NCBI GenBank assembly: GCA_022360175.1
Contig: JAKSDI010000175.1
Span: 1-46,443, forward strand
DNA length: 46,443 nucleotides
Source: Chitinophagales bacterium
Lineage (GTDB): Bacteria; Bacteroidota; Bacteroidia; Chitinophagales; Saprospiraceae
Reading direction: 5' to 3'
Shown: positions 24,401 to 32,214 of the stretch, piece after piece
Layout: every line of letters starts with the position of its first letter
How positions within the stretch are numbered: position 1 is the first letter of the stretch
Made by a program: the position numbers and the translations under genes
The notes under the pieces: model-generated
The model's database searches: none
What the model saw: only the letters and a program-made list of their open reading frames with translations
What the model was told of the DNA's origin: nothing

Positions 24401-24430
24401 TGGACAAAAGTTCCTACTACTTGGACAAAA
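24401..24430 (-). promoter_or_regulatory. Direct-repeat operator of the OsmC operon
   Basis: TGGACAAAA occurs at 24401-24409 and again at 24422-24430, a 21-bp period. On the operon's strand this is TTTTGTCCA twice, ending about 24 bp upstream of the CATCTTTG box. Two direct half-sites two helical turns apart next to the -35 region is the usual layout for AraC-family activators, and an AraC gene is adjacent. Confidence 0.6.
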
Positions 24431-24439
24431 AGGAATTTA

Positions 24440-25315
24440 TCACAAATATTGATCCCTATAGGCTTGAGGAGAGGCGTTTTCTGCCTTCTTGAAGTATCGG
24501 GTGAAGTAAGCAGGATCATCAAAGCCAAGGTCAAAAGCTATTTCCTTGATTGATTTTTGGGTATAGCGCAACTCGCGTTTAGCCTCTAGTGTAATGCGAT
24601 TGCGAATCAATTCCGTTGGAGTAGCATGGCCATGTAGCTTTAAGCGTTTAGCTATAGACTTAGGAGAAACGAATAGCATATCAGCATATTCACTTACGGT
24701 ACGCTTAGTACGAAAGTGTTTATCTACCAGGGCAATAAAATCGGCTGCCAGTTGGCTGGAATTGTCTTGCGGAGGAGAGGGGAGAGGTTGATGCGATTCA
24801 TTAATGCGGAGCGCTTCAATAAGAAGCATTCTCAGGTAGGTATCCAATAAATCCCGATGCGCTTTTCCTGGATTGGAGAGTTCATTGATTATTTGTGTGA
24901 TCCAATGTTTAAAAGTAGTTTCTTCTCCTTCTTGCAACTGTAAAAAGGTAGCGCGGTGAACATTATTGAAAAGCACACCATTGCAGGCAATTTCCTTGCC
25001 GTGAGTTTCTACACAATAAAATTCCCGATTGAAAGAAATGAGATAAGCTGTTTTTACTTTTTCGGCTTCAACACTGAGCACCTGGCCAGGAGAAAGAAAA
25101 AATAACCCTGATCGTTTTAGTGTGAATTCATTAAAATCTACAGCATATTGCCCTTGCCCTTCTTCCAGGAAAAATATTTTATAGAGATCAGAACGATGAC
25201 TTCTATTAGCTACGCAACTCTTATCAAGTGTAATCTTTTCTACTTCGAAATGGATAGGAGGATTTCCCGAAAGGGGAGCTTGATACTTGTAGGTTTGGAT
25301 AGCTGCAAGAGACAT
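24440..25315 (-). CDS. AraC-family transcriptional regulator
   Basis: 291 aa. N-terminal cupin-like sensing domain (about 30-160, FFLEEGQGQYAVDFNEF and LSPGQVLSVE) and C-terminal double helix-turn-helix (about 190-290). The HTH signatures are VSEYADMLFVSPKSIAKRLK and, in the second helix pair, IKEIAFDLGFDDPAYFTRYFKK. It lies immediately upstream of the OsmC-thioredoxin-AhpD genes on the same strand, with paired direct repeats in the gap, so it is probably their activator. The signal sensed is unknown; thiol or peroxide stress is an inference from the targets. Confidence 0.9.
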   Translation of the reverse strand: MSLAAIQTYKYQAPLSGNPPIHFEVEKITLDKSCVANRSHRSDLYKIFFLEEGQGQYAVDFNEFTLKRSGLFFLSPGQVLSVEAEKVKTAYLISFNREFYCVETHGKEIACNGVLFNNVHRATFLQLQEGEETTFKHWITQIINELSNPGKAHRDLLDTYLRMLLIEALRINESHQPLPSPPQDNSSQLAADFIALVDKHFRTKRTVSEYADMLFVSPKSIAKRLKLHGHATPTELIRNRITLEAKRELRYTQKSIKEIAFDLGFDDPAYFTRYFKKAENASPQAYRDQYL

Positions 25316-25406
25316 AAATAATATTCTTTATTCATGCCTACTAACATTATAAATGTGACTTTGGATTAATGAGAAAGGTTTTTAGGCTAGATTTATATGA
25401 TTCTGG

Positions 25407-25457
25407 GCAAAGTGTGCCGCACCTGGCTTGAGAAAAGCAAGATGCGGCACACTTTGC
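25407..25457. terminator. Perfect 15-bp inverted repeat downstream of the hemopexin gene
   Basis: GCAAAGTGTGCCGCA (25407-25421) pairs exactly with TGCGGCACACTTTGC (25443-25457), with a 21-base loop, 14 bp after the stop of the leftward hemopexin gene. No T run is seen. It may act as a terminator, or be a small repeat element. Confidence 0.55.
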
Positions 25458-25471
25458 TAACTATATTATAA

Positions 25472-26920
25472 TCATTGCTGTATTACTATTTTCTTGCTTA
25501 GAATGCGATCAGGGGTACGCATCTGTACAAGGTAAACCCCATTTGGAGCATTATCGAGATTAATAGGTTGGTGTGTATAGGCTTGAGCAGGTGTTTTATA
25601 AATTGTTTTACCAGTCATGTCAAGTACAGAAATCATGGCTTCTTTTAAAGGTGCTCCTTTCCATTCAAGTGTGAAATTGCCATTATTTGGAGAAGGGTAG
25701 ATGCTCATCTCATTGTGTATATCTTCTACTGCTTCTATTCCTACCTGTGGACTAAAAAACAACTCTACATATTGTAGGATGCCAACATCCTGATCTTCCG
25801 TATCACACATTTGTAAGCGCCACTTTCCATTTGGTGATGCTCCATCATTGAAACTGCTAAGTTGTTCCTGAGGACTGTAAGGGCCTGCAAAAGGAGCTAC
25901 ACCACTATGTATTGGTGTAGTGGCACCATCTTCAAAATAGGTAGGAGAGGTGCAACTGCTGCCATAATTATCTCCTGAGCTACCATTAAGAGAACTTAAC
26001 AATACTTCCTGTCCTGATGGAGAAATAAGACTAATCACTAAATCCGAAACATAGGTATGTTCAAGATAAAGTGCTACGCCTGAAAGGACTACATCACTAC
26101 CCATTGCAGTACCGGGAGCATCGGTTACTATAAAATCCAATGAACTGGAAGGGCCACAGGCATCATCAGGCAACTGATAGCCAATATTGCAATCACCATT
26201 ATTGAATGCATCAATGCATGACCAATCAGCAGGATAATTGCCCCAGTTGTCGGTAAAAGGAAGAGGGTAGCCGGCATCCATTTGCCCCGAGCTCGCATCA
26301 TATCGAATGTATTGATTACCGCGAAAGAAATACACTTTATTGGTCTCATCATAATAAACGGCAGCATCTACACCATCTGTGAAATATTGGGTAAAGACTC
26401 CATCCCAACTACCCGTATGTGGCCCATCAAAATTAGAAATGCTATTGGTAGCATGATCCCAGTCAAAACGCAGCCACTCATTGCCTTTAAAAAAGAATAC
26501 ATTTTGCAGATCGCCATTAGGCCAGGCAAATGCAGCATCCAGGCCTTCCTGAAAATGGGCTGGCAGGAAATTATAATAATTGGTCATAGGAGCAGGATCG
26601 ACCAGCACTGTATTATTGGATTTACTTAAAAAGGCAACTTCAGTACCACTGAATAGAAGGATCGTATTGTTGCCAGGTTCTAAGGCGGCATCGATGTGGT
26701 CCCAGCCTTCAATTCCCAAAAAAGTATCATTGAAATCATTAGGAGCACTAAAAGAGTTAGCACCCCAGGCCATTACAGAGGTAGCATCTCCTCTGAAGGC
26801 GTACATATTATCGGAACCCGTACCCATGTATATTGCTGCATCCAGACAACCCTGAGCAGATATATTGGCAAATAAAATGATATTTAAAAATAAAGAAAGT
26901 AGGATGTAATGAGTTTTCAT
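25472..26920 (-). CDS. T9SS-secreted protein with hemopexin repeats and a P-domain
   Basis: 482 aa. Signal peptide 1-22. Residues about 24-245 hold four hemopexin repeats, each with a DAA/DAAL-type start and an F-F-x-G-x-x-W/Y-x-R strand (for example FFFKGNEWLRFDW, YFFRGNQYIRYD). About 265-395 is a proprotein convertase P-domain (LEHTYVSDLVISLISPSG ... GKWRLQMCD), a beta sandwich often attached to secreted proteases but here without any catalytic domain. About 405-482 is the T9SS sorting domain (IYPSPNNGNFTLEW ... APNGVYLVQM). Hemopexin propellers bind proteins, haem or metals; the target is unknown. It is monocistronic. Confidence 0.88.
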   Translation of the reverse strand: MKTHYILLSLFLNIILFANISAQGCLDAAIYMGTGSDNMYAFRGDATSVMAWGANSFSAPNDFNDTFLGIEGWDHIDAALEPGNNTILLFSGTEVAFLSKSNNTVLVDPAPMTNYYNFLPAHFQEGLDAAFAWPNGDLQNVFFFKGNEWLRFDWDHATNSISNFDGPHTGSWDGVFTQYFTDGVDAAVYYDETNKVYFFRGNQYIRYDASSGQMDAGYPLPFTDNWGNYPADWSCIDAFNNGDCNIGYQLPDDACGPSSSLDFIVTDAPGTAMGSDVVLSGVALYLEHTYVSDLVISLISPSGQEVLLSSLNGSSGDNYGSSCTSPTYFEDGATTPIHSGVAPFAGPYSPQEQLSSFNDGASPNGKWRLQMCDTEDQDVGILQYVELFFSPQVGIEAVEDIHNEMSIYPSPNNGNFTLEWKGAPLKEAMISVLDMTGKTIYKTPAQAYTHQPINLDNAPNGVYLVQMRTPDRILSKKIVIQQ

Positions 26921-27112
26921 AATATCTGGTTTTGAAGTTTTTGATATGTGATTAATAAAAAAGGGGAGGAAAGAACCTGATATATCAAGAGATACTGATG
27001 ATATACCAGGCTTATCCTAAAGAACAGTATTATATTTTATCTCCACTGCCTACTGTTGAGTGAGACGAAACCAGGCGGAATAACATGAGCCCTGCCTGGG
27101 CAGAGTCTGCTG
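26921..27112. other. Non-coding stretch with a diverged copy of array-flanking sequence
   Basis: Contains no gene. The part 27060-27105 (GTGAGACGAAACCAGGCGGAATAA...) is a diverged copy of 27163-27205 (GTGAAACTAAACCCGGCAGAATAA...), showing that the array region duplicated as larger blocks. The first ~100 bp should carry the promoter of the leftward hemopexin gene. Confidence 0.5.
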
Positions 27113-27161
27113 CCTACTGAACACTGCCTACTGGATCCTGCCCACTGCCCACTGCTTACTG
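27113..27161. repeat. Heptanucleotide tandem array 1 (7 units)
   Basis: Seven 7-base units in a row: CCTACTG, AACACTG, CCTACTG, GATCCTG, CCCACTG, CCCACTG, CTTACTG. All end in CTG. The same unit family makes the longer array at 27206-27317. Confidence 0.8.
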
Positions 27162-27205
27162 TGAGTGAAACTAAACCCGGCAGAATAAAATGGAACCTCG
27201 TCTGG

Positions 27206-27317
27206 ACCACTGCTCACTGAACACTGCTCACTAAATCCTGCCCACTGAACACTGCCCACTGCCCACTGAACACTGCCCACTGAATCCTGCCCACTGAATC
27301 CTGCCCACTGAACACTG
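27206..27317. repeat. Heptanucleotide tandem array 2 (16 units)
   Basis: Sixteen consecutive 7-base units drawn mainly from three types, CCCACTG, AACACTG and AATCCTG, plus a few CTCACTG-like variants. It ends 9 bp before the stop of the leftward lectin gene. Heptamer arrays of this kind are known from cyanobacteria (STRR sequences); they are not CRISPR-like. Confidence 0.8.
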
Positions 27318-27325
27318 AACCCCTC

Positions 27326-28381
27326 CTAATTCGTTCTCACGGAGATTTTTTCACAGGCTTTCTCTCCATTTACGGGAAATACAGTGCGCTTGAAGCCATT
27401 AGGGCATGTCCAGCATTTATTAGTTCCCGGATCGAAGAAGTAACCACTTTGACAATCTTTAGCGCTGCTGTATAGGCGAGCAGCTTTATAATCAGCATGC
27501 ACTCGTTGGGAGCATGCTTTATCGGAAGTAACAGGATAGGCAGTACGGCTATAGCCAGAAGGGCAACTGTAACAATAACCATTAGGGTCCCAAAACTGGC
27601 CGCCTGGACAATCTGTGCCTAATAAACCACCACCACGACTGTGACGATTAGCTCTTGCAAATCGTTCTCCAGCAGGGCGTTCACAAGCTTTATTGCTTTT
27701 TACAGAGAAGACAGTCCGGTTGTAACCATCAGGGCATGTCCAACAGGTACCTCCATCAATTGGATCATATATGGTGCCTCGCCCGCAACCAATACGCCCT
27801 CCTTTAATTGCTGATTTGTATTCCTGGTTGACGGCAACAGAGCTGGAATTGCCATTGTGGCTTTCCAGTAATTGGGTACCATAAACTTGCACTTCTGCCA
27901 AAGAAAGGATTCCATTAGGATTTACCAACTGAACTTTCACATAACGAGCCTGAGCATTGCCATTTAATACAATGGGATTGTTATTCGCCCGATATTGATA
28001 GGCATAAGGATAATAAAGCGTCCATTGAGCATTATTACCTTCTCCTTTGACGTATACTTTCATATTGTTGATTCTGTTCGAACAACAGTCAAGGCGATTG
28101 TAGATTTTGATTTGGCTAATTGCATAAGCCTTGCCTAAATCTACTTTCCACCAGGGATTGTTCTCTCCACTTCCCCCACGAGTATGGGTGATAGAACCAT
28201 TACTCCAGTATCCATTGGTATTACCATCTACTGCTTTGTAGGATTGTCCGGCATTGCTGCTGTAATTACTGGATTGAGATGTACTCTTATTAAGAGCTAC
28301 ATTGCTTTGCGCAAATGATTGGTTAGAACTTAAAAGTGTCAGGATAAGAATGAGTGAAAACAGGTTTTTTAAGGAATTCAT
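27326..28381 (-). CDS. Secreted F-type lectin (fucolectin-like) with Cys-rich repeats
   Basis: 351 aa from the ATG at 28379-28381; the frame extends 36 bp further to a TTG. Signal peptide 1-25 (ends QSFAQ). Residues 26-175 are an F-type lectin/discoidin domain: PWWKVDLG, the sugar-binding R96-x-D98-C-C-x-x-R103 in NRLDCCSNR, and a His at 66. The His-to-Arg gap is 29 residues, against 26 in the classical motif, so fucose binding is likely but not sure. Residues about 195-350 contain three Cys-rich repeats of the form CPxGYxRTxxxVxxxKAC. There is no T9SS domain. Direct repeats 74-119 bp upstream match those in the neighbouring two-component locus, suggesting LytTR control. Confidence 0.85.
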   Translation of the reverse strand: MNSLKNLFSLILILTLLSSNQSFAQSNVALNKSTSQSSNYSSNAGQSYKAVDGNTNGYWSNGSITHTRGGSGENNPWWKVDLGKAYAISQIKIYNRLDCCSNRINNMKVYVKGEGNNAQWTLYYPYAYQYRANNNPIVLNGNAQARYVKVQLVNPNGILSLAEVQVYGTQLLESHNGNSSSVAVNQEYKSAIKGGRIGCGRGTIYDPIDGGTCWTCPDGYNRTVFSVKSNKACERPAGERFARANRHSRGGGLLGTDCPGGQFWDPNGYCYSCPSGYSRTAYPVTSDKACSQRVHADYKAARLYSSAKDCQSGYFFDPGTNKCWTCPNGFKRTVFPVNGEKACEKISVRTN

Positions 28382-28454
28382 TTGTGAAACAATTTTAGGT
28401 GAAAAATTATGCCACAAAGAAAAGCCCGGAATGCTTGCGCAAAAACCACAAATT

Positions 28455-28500
28455 AGAATTTGGAAGAATAGCTGAGAATTTGGAGAATATCTAAGAATTA
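28455..28500 (-). promoter_or_regulatory. CCAAATTCT direct repeats upstream of the lectin gene
   Basis: On the lectin strand TCCAAATTCT occurs at 28484-28475 and again at 28464-28455 (20-bp period), with a weaker CCTAATTCT copy at about 28502-28494. The array overlaps the last codons of the histidine kinase gene. The same CCAAATTCTC pair with the same period is found between the kinase and regulator genes (29732-29762), so this is a probable LytTR binding site. Confidence 0.6.
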
Positions 28501-29714
28501 GGGTAGAGCGTTTCAGTTATATGATTTACACTATTGTGCAAAGACGGCTCTAAAAACAGTATTAAGTCTACTTTGAAGATGTCTTCCTGTTCCGTGATTG
28601 ATAAATCATAACTATCAGGAAGAAACAATTCTAGTCTTTCTTTTACATTTTTAATACCAATGCCGTGTGAAGTAGAAAAAGAAAAGCTGGAGCCGGAAAA
28701 TGTATTTTCTATGCTAAACCGAATGTATTTTTGATGAACATCCAATTCGCTTTTGATCAATGCATTTGGATGGTCTGTATTAGAATACTTAAAGGCATTT
28801 TCAAAGAAGGGTTGTAGGAGCATAGGAGGAATCTGAATGGATTCCATTTGAGAATGACTAACATTATGATTAAACGCTACTGCAAATTCATTTTGATGAA
28901 CGGTATTATTGAAGTCAATGTAATTTTCGATAAACTGGATTTCATGCTTGAGAGCAATGAAATCTTCTTTTCCATACCCTAATATATAACTCATTAATTC
29001 AGATAATCGGAGCAAAGCATAATCAACCTGTTTACTATTAATAAGCGCCAGATGGTAAACACTACTAATAGCATTGATTAGAAAGTGAGGATCTGTTTGA
29101 GCTTTAAGGAATTTGAGCTTTTCTTCCTTTATTTTGGCTGCAGCCTGATTTTGTTCTACCAGTTTTTGTAGTAGTTGTACTTCTAATTTATGTTTAGAAT
29201 ACCAGTCTTCAACTAATCGAATAGGGGTGGTGATGAAAAATATACCCATACTTCCTATAGTTATTCCAATAAAATAATTGGCGTGAAAGCCTGCTTCAGG
29301 AGAATAAAAACCAGCCTCTATTATTGTTGCAATTGCTCTAGCTGCTCTTTCACCTTCATATACAGATTTGAAAATTCCATCAGGGCTGTTAGAATGTATG
29401 AGGAAATAATCTAATTGAGTACGTAAAAAAATATTCAAAGCTAAGAGTAACAATGCACTCACCGCATAAGCCATATACTGGCGTTTGGAAAATAAAAGAG
29501 GGTATAGAATGTATAAATTTGGATAGATAAGCCCCGCAAAAAGTATACCATGCAATAGGAAGCGAATGGTCATAGCACTATAATAACCATTGAGCATACC
29601 TCCTATTGTTAGAATATCAAATACGGCAAAGGTGATCCAAAAAAAGAGGTTGGCCAAAAGCAATATCTGATGCTTTTTCAGTGGAAGCTGTTCTATGGAA
29701 TTGACCACATCCAT
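28491..29714 (-). CDS. LytS/YpdA-type sensor histidine kinase
   Basis: 407 aa from the ATG at 29712-29714; a TTG seven codons upstream is less likely. The N-terminal part has about five membrane helices (22-45, 55-80, 85-105, 140-165). Then comes the His_kinase domain with the H-box TDPHFLINAISS (His near 210; the usual form is NPHFLFN), followed by an ATP-binding HATPase region with N-box FENAFKYSN and GIGIKNVKERL. It autophosphorylates in response to an unknown membrane signal. The LytTR regulator is divergently encoded 155 bp away, so the two form a pair; the direct repeats between them suggest autoregulation. Confidence 0.9.
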   Translation of the reverse strand: MDVVNSIEQLPLKKHQILLLANLFFWITFAVFDILTIGGMLNGYYSAMTIRFLLHGILFAGLIYPNLYILYPLLFSKRQYMAYAVSALLLLALNIFLRTQLDYFLIHSNSPDGIFKSVYEGERAARAIATIIEAGFYSPEAGFHANYFIGITIGSMGIFFITTPIRLVEDWYSKHKLEVQLLQKLVEQNQAAAKIKEEKLKFLKAQTDPHFLINAISSVYHLALINSKQVDYALLRLSELMSYILGYGKEDFIALKHEIQFIENYIDFNNTVHQNEFAVAFNHNVSHSQMESIQIPPMLLQPFFENAFKYSNTDHPNALIKSELDVHQKYIRFSIENTFSGSSFSFSTSHGIGIKNVKERLELFLPDSYDLSITEQEDIFKVDLILFLEPSLHNSVNHITETLYPNS

Positions 29715-29731
29715 TTGTAGGTTTTTAAACG

Positions 29732-29762
29732 CCAAATTCTCACCAAAATAACCAAATTCTCA
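29732..29762. promoter_or_regulatory. CCAAATTCTCA direct repeats in the kinase/regulator intergenic region
   Basis: CCAAATTCTCA at 29732-29742 and again at 29752-29762, an exact 20-bp period. It lies 18 bp upstream of the kinase start and 107 bp upstream of the regulator start. The same element stands upstream of the lectin gene in the same orientation relative to the gene. This fits a LytTR operator controlling this locus and the lectin. Confidence 0.6.
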
Positions 29763-29869
29763 TTACCCCTTATATCATTCAATAAAATTAGCCATCTTAG
29801 CCTGGTGTTAACCAATCAGTTAATTGATCTAAGTGTTGATAGTTCGCACTTACTGGATGTATCCTTTTG

Positions 29870-30676
29870 ATGATGTCAGAAAAAATAAAAACTATAATAA
29901 TTGATGATAACAAGCTGCATCTCAGCAGCCTTATGATCTTACTGCAACGCAACTGTCAGGAAATAGAAATATGTGATACCTGCCGATCTGGAGAGGAAGC
30001 GCTAGAGTCGATAAAAATGCATCAGCCTGATCTGATTTTTCTCGATATTCAAATGGAAACACCCACTGCGGGTTTTGATTTATTAGAACAATTGCCCGAT
30101 CGTACATTTGATGTCATCTTTACTACCCAGCATGATATGCATGCACTTCGGGCATTTGAAGCTTATCCTATAGATTTCCTTACTAAGCCGGTCGACCCTA
30201 TTCGATTGGTCAAAGCCGTCAAAGTCATAGAAGAACGAAAACTCCCATTGGTTTCCAATGATTTATTAACTGAAATAAAAACAGCTTACCAAAATCCAGA
30301 ACAAGCCTTTCCCAAGATTCCTGTGCCCACTATGGAAGGATATACCTTTATTAAAGCGACCGACATTATCCATTGTCAAGCTGCTACAGAGAAAGGGAAT
30401 CAGACATTATTCTATCTTAAAACTCAAGCTAACCCTATACTTTGTTCCAAAACACTTAAAGTAGTCGAAATTGAAATGCTTAAAGGACACTCTTTTTGCC
30501 GCATCCATCAGAGTCATCTGGTAAACCGACTGCATTTAAAGAACTATATTAAAGATGGAGGGCAACACCCTAAAGGAAATAACAAGGAGAAGAAAGCAGC
30601 TGGTGGATGGGTTGTGATGGTTAATGGAGCTATATTGCCAGTGTCTAAGGCTGGTAAGCAACGACTGTTGAGTTAA
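29870..30676 (+). CDS. LytTR-family response regulator
   Basis: 268 aa from the ATG at 29870. Receiver domain about 5-125 with acidic pair DD (12-13), phosphoacceptor Asp59 in LIFLDIQME, and conserved Lys in FLTKPVD. A LytTR DNA-binding domain occupies about 160-268 (YTFIKATDIIHCQAA ... FCRIHQSHLVNRLHLKNYI). It works with the divergently encoded LytS-type kinase. LytTR proteins bind pairs of direct repeats about two helical turns apart; such pairs are seen between the two genes and upstream of the lectin gene. The insert with GGQHPKGNNKEKKAAGG in the LytTR loop is a little longer than usual. Confidence 0.92.
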   Translation: MMSEKIKTIIIDDNKLHLSSLMILLQRNCQEIEICDTCRSGEEALESIKMHQPDLIFLDIQMETPTAGFDLLEQLPDRTFDVIFTTQHDMHALRAFEAYPIDFLTKPVDPIRLVKAVKVIEERKLPLVSNDLLTEIKTAYQNPEQAFPKIPVPTMEGYTFIKATDIIHCQAATEKGNQTLFYLKTQANPILCSKTLKVVEIEMLKGHSFCRIHQSHLVNRLHLKNYIKDGGQHPKGNNKEKKAAGGWVVMVNGAILPVSKAGKQRLLS

Positions 30677-30791
30677 GCCTTTTTATTAAAAAAATGTTAC
30701 CTTTACTTAAATATTCGTCTTAACGATAGAATCGGCATCCGAACAACAACTATATAATAAACACATTAAGTAAGACGAAAGGCCCTTTCAA

Positions 30792-31106
30792 ATGAACATG
30801 CTAAAGGAAACAAAAATAGGCAACCTACAACTAGTAGATAAAAAACAAAACATTGTGACTCTAAGTTGCTACGTACCTTGGGAAGGTACGCTTGTTATAG
30901 ATTTACTAGATGATTTAGGACGCTCCTATCTACACAAGAGCTTCTCCCTAATCGCGGGGCAGCATACCTTAAATATCCAATTACCAAAAATGCCTGCTGG
31001 CAATTATAATGCCTGGATTAGCATTGGTGAAAAGACAGTCATTGAAAAATTGACAATAGATAAACCACGTCCTAAAGGTAATTTTTTTAGCCGTTTACTG
31101 GGTTGA
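30792..31106 (+). CDS. Orphan T9SS-CTD-like protein without signal peptide
   Basis: 104 aa. The sequence has the strand pattern of a type A T9SS sorting domain (LVIDLLDDLGRSY ... LNIQLPKMPAGNYNAWI ... IEKLTI), but no signal peptide and no cargo domain. It ends in a basic tail (RPKGNFFSRLLG). As encoded it should stay in the cytoplasm. A 9-bp inverted repeat (TTCGTCTTA at 30714-30722, TAAGACGAA at 30771-30779) lies in its leader. It may be a true small cytoplasmic protein with an Ig-like fold, or the surviving end of a larger secreted protein. It is monocistronic, 115 bp after the LytTR gene. Confidence 0.55.
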   Translation: MNMLKETKIGNLQLVDKKQNIVTLSCYVPWEGTLVIDLLDDLGRSYLHKSFSLIAGQHTLNIQLPKMPAGNYNAWISIGEKTVIEKLTIDKPRPKGNFFSRLLG

Positions 31107-31278
31107 TCTTTTAATACTTTTATGCCGATTTTATAGCGGGATAATAAGTTTTTTAGGATAATACCTAAATATCTTGTCTTCACTATTACTGACCCCGTAT
31201 TTTTTTTGCTAAAAGGAAGTCCTTACATTATGATTGTTATACGCTAAAAGCTTTTTTAATCTATTTTTAGAACTGTTT

Positions 31279-31331
31279 AACATCATATACGTTGATGATG
31301 TTAGCATTTTCCCTATATTGCTAATAGGGAA
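31279..31331. other. Two small hairpins in the gap before arsR
   Basis: AACATCAT (31279-31286) pairs with ATGATGTT (31295-31302), and TTCCCTAT (31309-31316) pairs with ATAGGGAA (31324-31331). They lie in a ~290-bp gene-free stretch (31107-31400). The second could be a weak terminator for the preceding gene. Nothing else is recognised between 31107 and the arsR promoter. Confidence 0.4.
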
Positions 31332-31365
31332 TGTAGGAAATTATGGTAACATTTTTTCTTAAATC

Positions 31366-31395
31366 TTGTTTTATGAACATATATTCATATCTTTG
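31366..31395 (+). promoter_or_regulatory. Promoter with embedded ArsR-type operator
   Basis: The -33 element TTG (31366-31368), 19 bp, then the -7 element TATCTTTG (31388-31395), match the Bacteroidota consensus. Between and overlapping them is the perfect palindrome TATGAA-CATATA-TTCATA (31372-31389), very like known SmtB/ArsR operators. Bound repressor would block polymerase directly. The start codon is only 6 bp after the -7 box, so the mRNA should be leaderless or nearly so. Confidence 0.8.
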
Positions 31396-31400
31396 TACCT

Positions 31401-31721
31401 ATGAGAGATAATAATTCAGGCATCCTTTATGGGAAAGAGGCTGAGAAACTAGAGCGAATAGCATTTATATTAAAAACTGTTGCGCATCCTATGCGGCTCG
31501 GTATTATACATTTACTGGAGCAGCATCCAAGACTTTCAGTATCTGAAATCTGTGAATTGCTGGGAAGCGAACAATCTTTAACTTCACATCATCTACAAAA
31601 TATGCGCCTAAAAGGTTTGTTGAGTGCTAAAAGAGAGGGGCGTAGTATGATGTATTCTTTAAAAGAGCGTGATATCTCTCTAATCATTGATTGTCTTGAA
31701 AACTGTCAATGTAATATGTAA
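31401..31721 (+). CDS. ArsR/SmtB-family repressor
   Basis: 106 aa winged-helix repressor. The DNA-binding core runs from about 20 to 90 (VAHPMRLGIIHLLEQ, VSEICELLGSEQSLTSHHLQNMRLKGLL, then the wing REGRSMMYSL). Cysteines at 98, 102 and 104 near the C-terminus (CLENCQC) may bind a metal or sense thiol/sulfur state; the classical CVC in helix 3 is absent (CELLG only). It probably represses itself through the palindrome in its own promoter. The downstream DUF983 gene (57 bp away) is probably in the same transcript, so that gene may be the regulated function. Confidence 0.9.
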   Translation: MRDNNSGILYGKEAEKLERIAFILKTVAHPMRLGIIHLLEQHPRLSVSEICELLGSEQSLTSHHLQNMRLKGLLSAKREGRSMMYSLKERDISLIIDCLENCQCNM

Positions 31722-31778
31722 TACTTTTGTAGAGTATTACGTCAATTAGAGTACCGATAACAAAAGACTAAAAGTCAA

Positions 31779-32165
31779 ATGGGGATTTTTAAAAAAGGTT
31801 CGAAGGCCTATAGTATTTTTAATTTGAAATGCCCAAGGTGCCAGGAAGGAGAGCTGTTTGAGAGCGGCTCTTTTAGTTTTAATAAACCCTTCGATATGCA
31901 CAAGGAATGTCCGGAATGTAATCTTAATTATATGCCGGAGCCAGGCTATTATTATGGAGCGATGTTTATTTCCTATATTTTTATGGGATGGTTTTGCATA
32001 GGCTTTGTCGCCTTCTTTCATTGGGTGTTAGGATGGAGTACGGCTGCTTCCTTTGGATTGCTTATTGGAGTATGTGCTATATTTTTTGTGTCTATTTTCC
32101 GATTAGCAAGATCTATCTGGATCAGCATCAACACAAAGTATGATCCTGGTAAAGCAAAGGCATAG
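31779..32165 (+). CDS. DUF983 membrane protein with zinc-ribbon motif
   Basis: 128 aa. Two CxxC pairs (C18/C21 and C44/C47) form a probable zinc ribbon at the cytoplasmic N-terminus. Two membrane helices follow (about 63-85 and 90-112). YMPEPGYYYGAMF is the family's hallmark before the first helix. The biochemical role of DUF983 is not established; genes of the family occur near respiratory and metal-stress genes. It lies 57 bp downstream of the ArsR gene and 49 bp upstream of the Crp/Fnr gene, all on the plus strand, so a three-gene unit is possible. Confidence 0.85.
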   Translation: MGIFKKGSKAYSIFNLKCPRCQEGELFESGSFSFNKPFDMHKECPECNLNYMPEPGYYYGAMFISYIFMGWFCIGFVAFFHWVLGWSTAASFGLLIGVCAIFFVSIFRLARSIWISINTKYDPGKAKA

Positions 32166-32214
32166 TTTGTGTTGAATGTAAAGAAAAGGCCTTATGAGAG
32201 GAAATCTTAAATAG

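Noticed and set aside
27113-27317. Possible CRISPR array
   Set aside because: The repeat unit is 7 bases with no spacers, and no cas genes are nearby.
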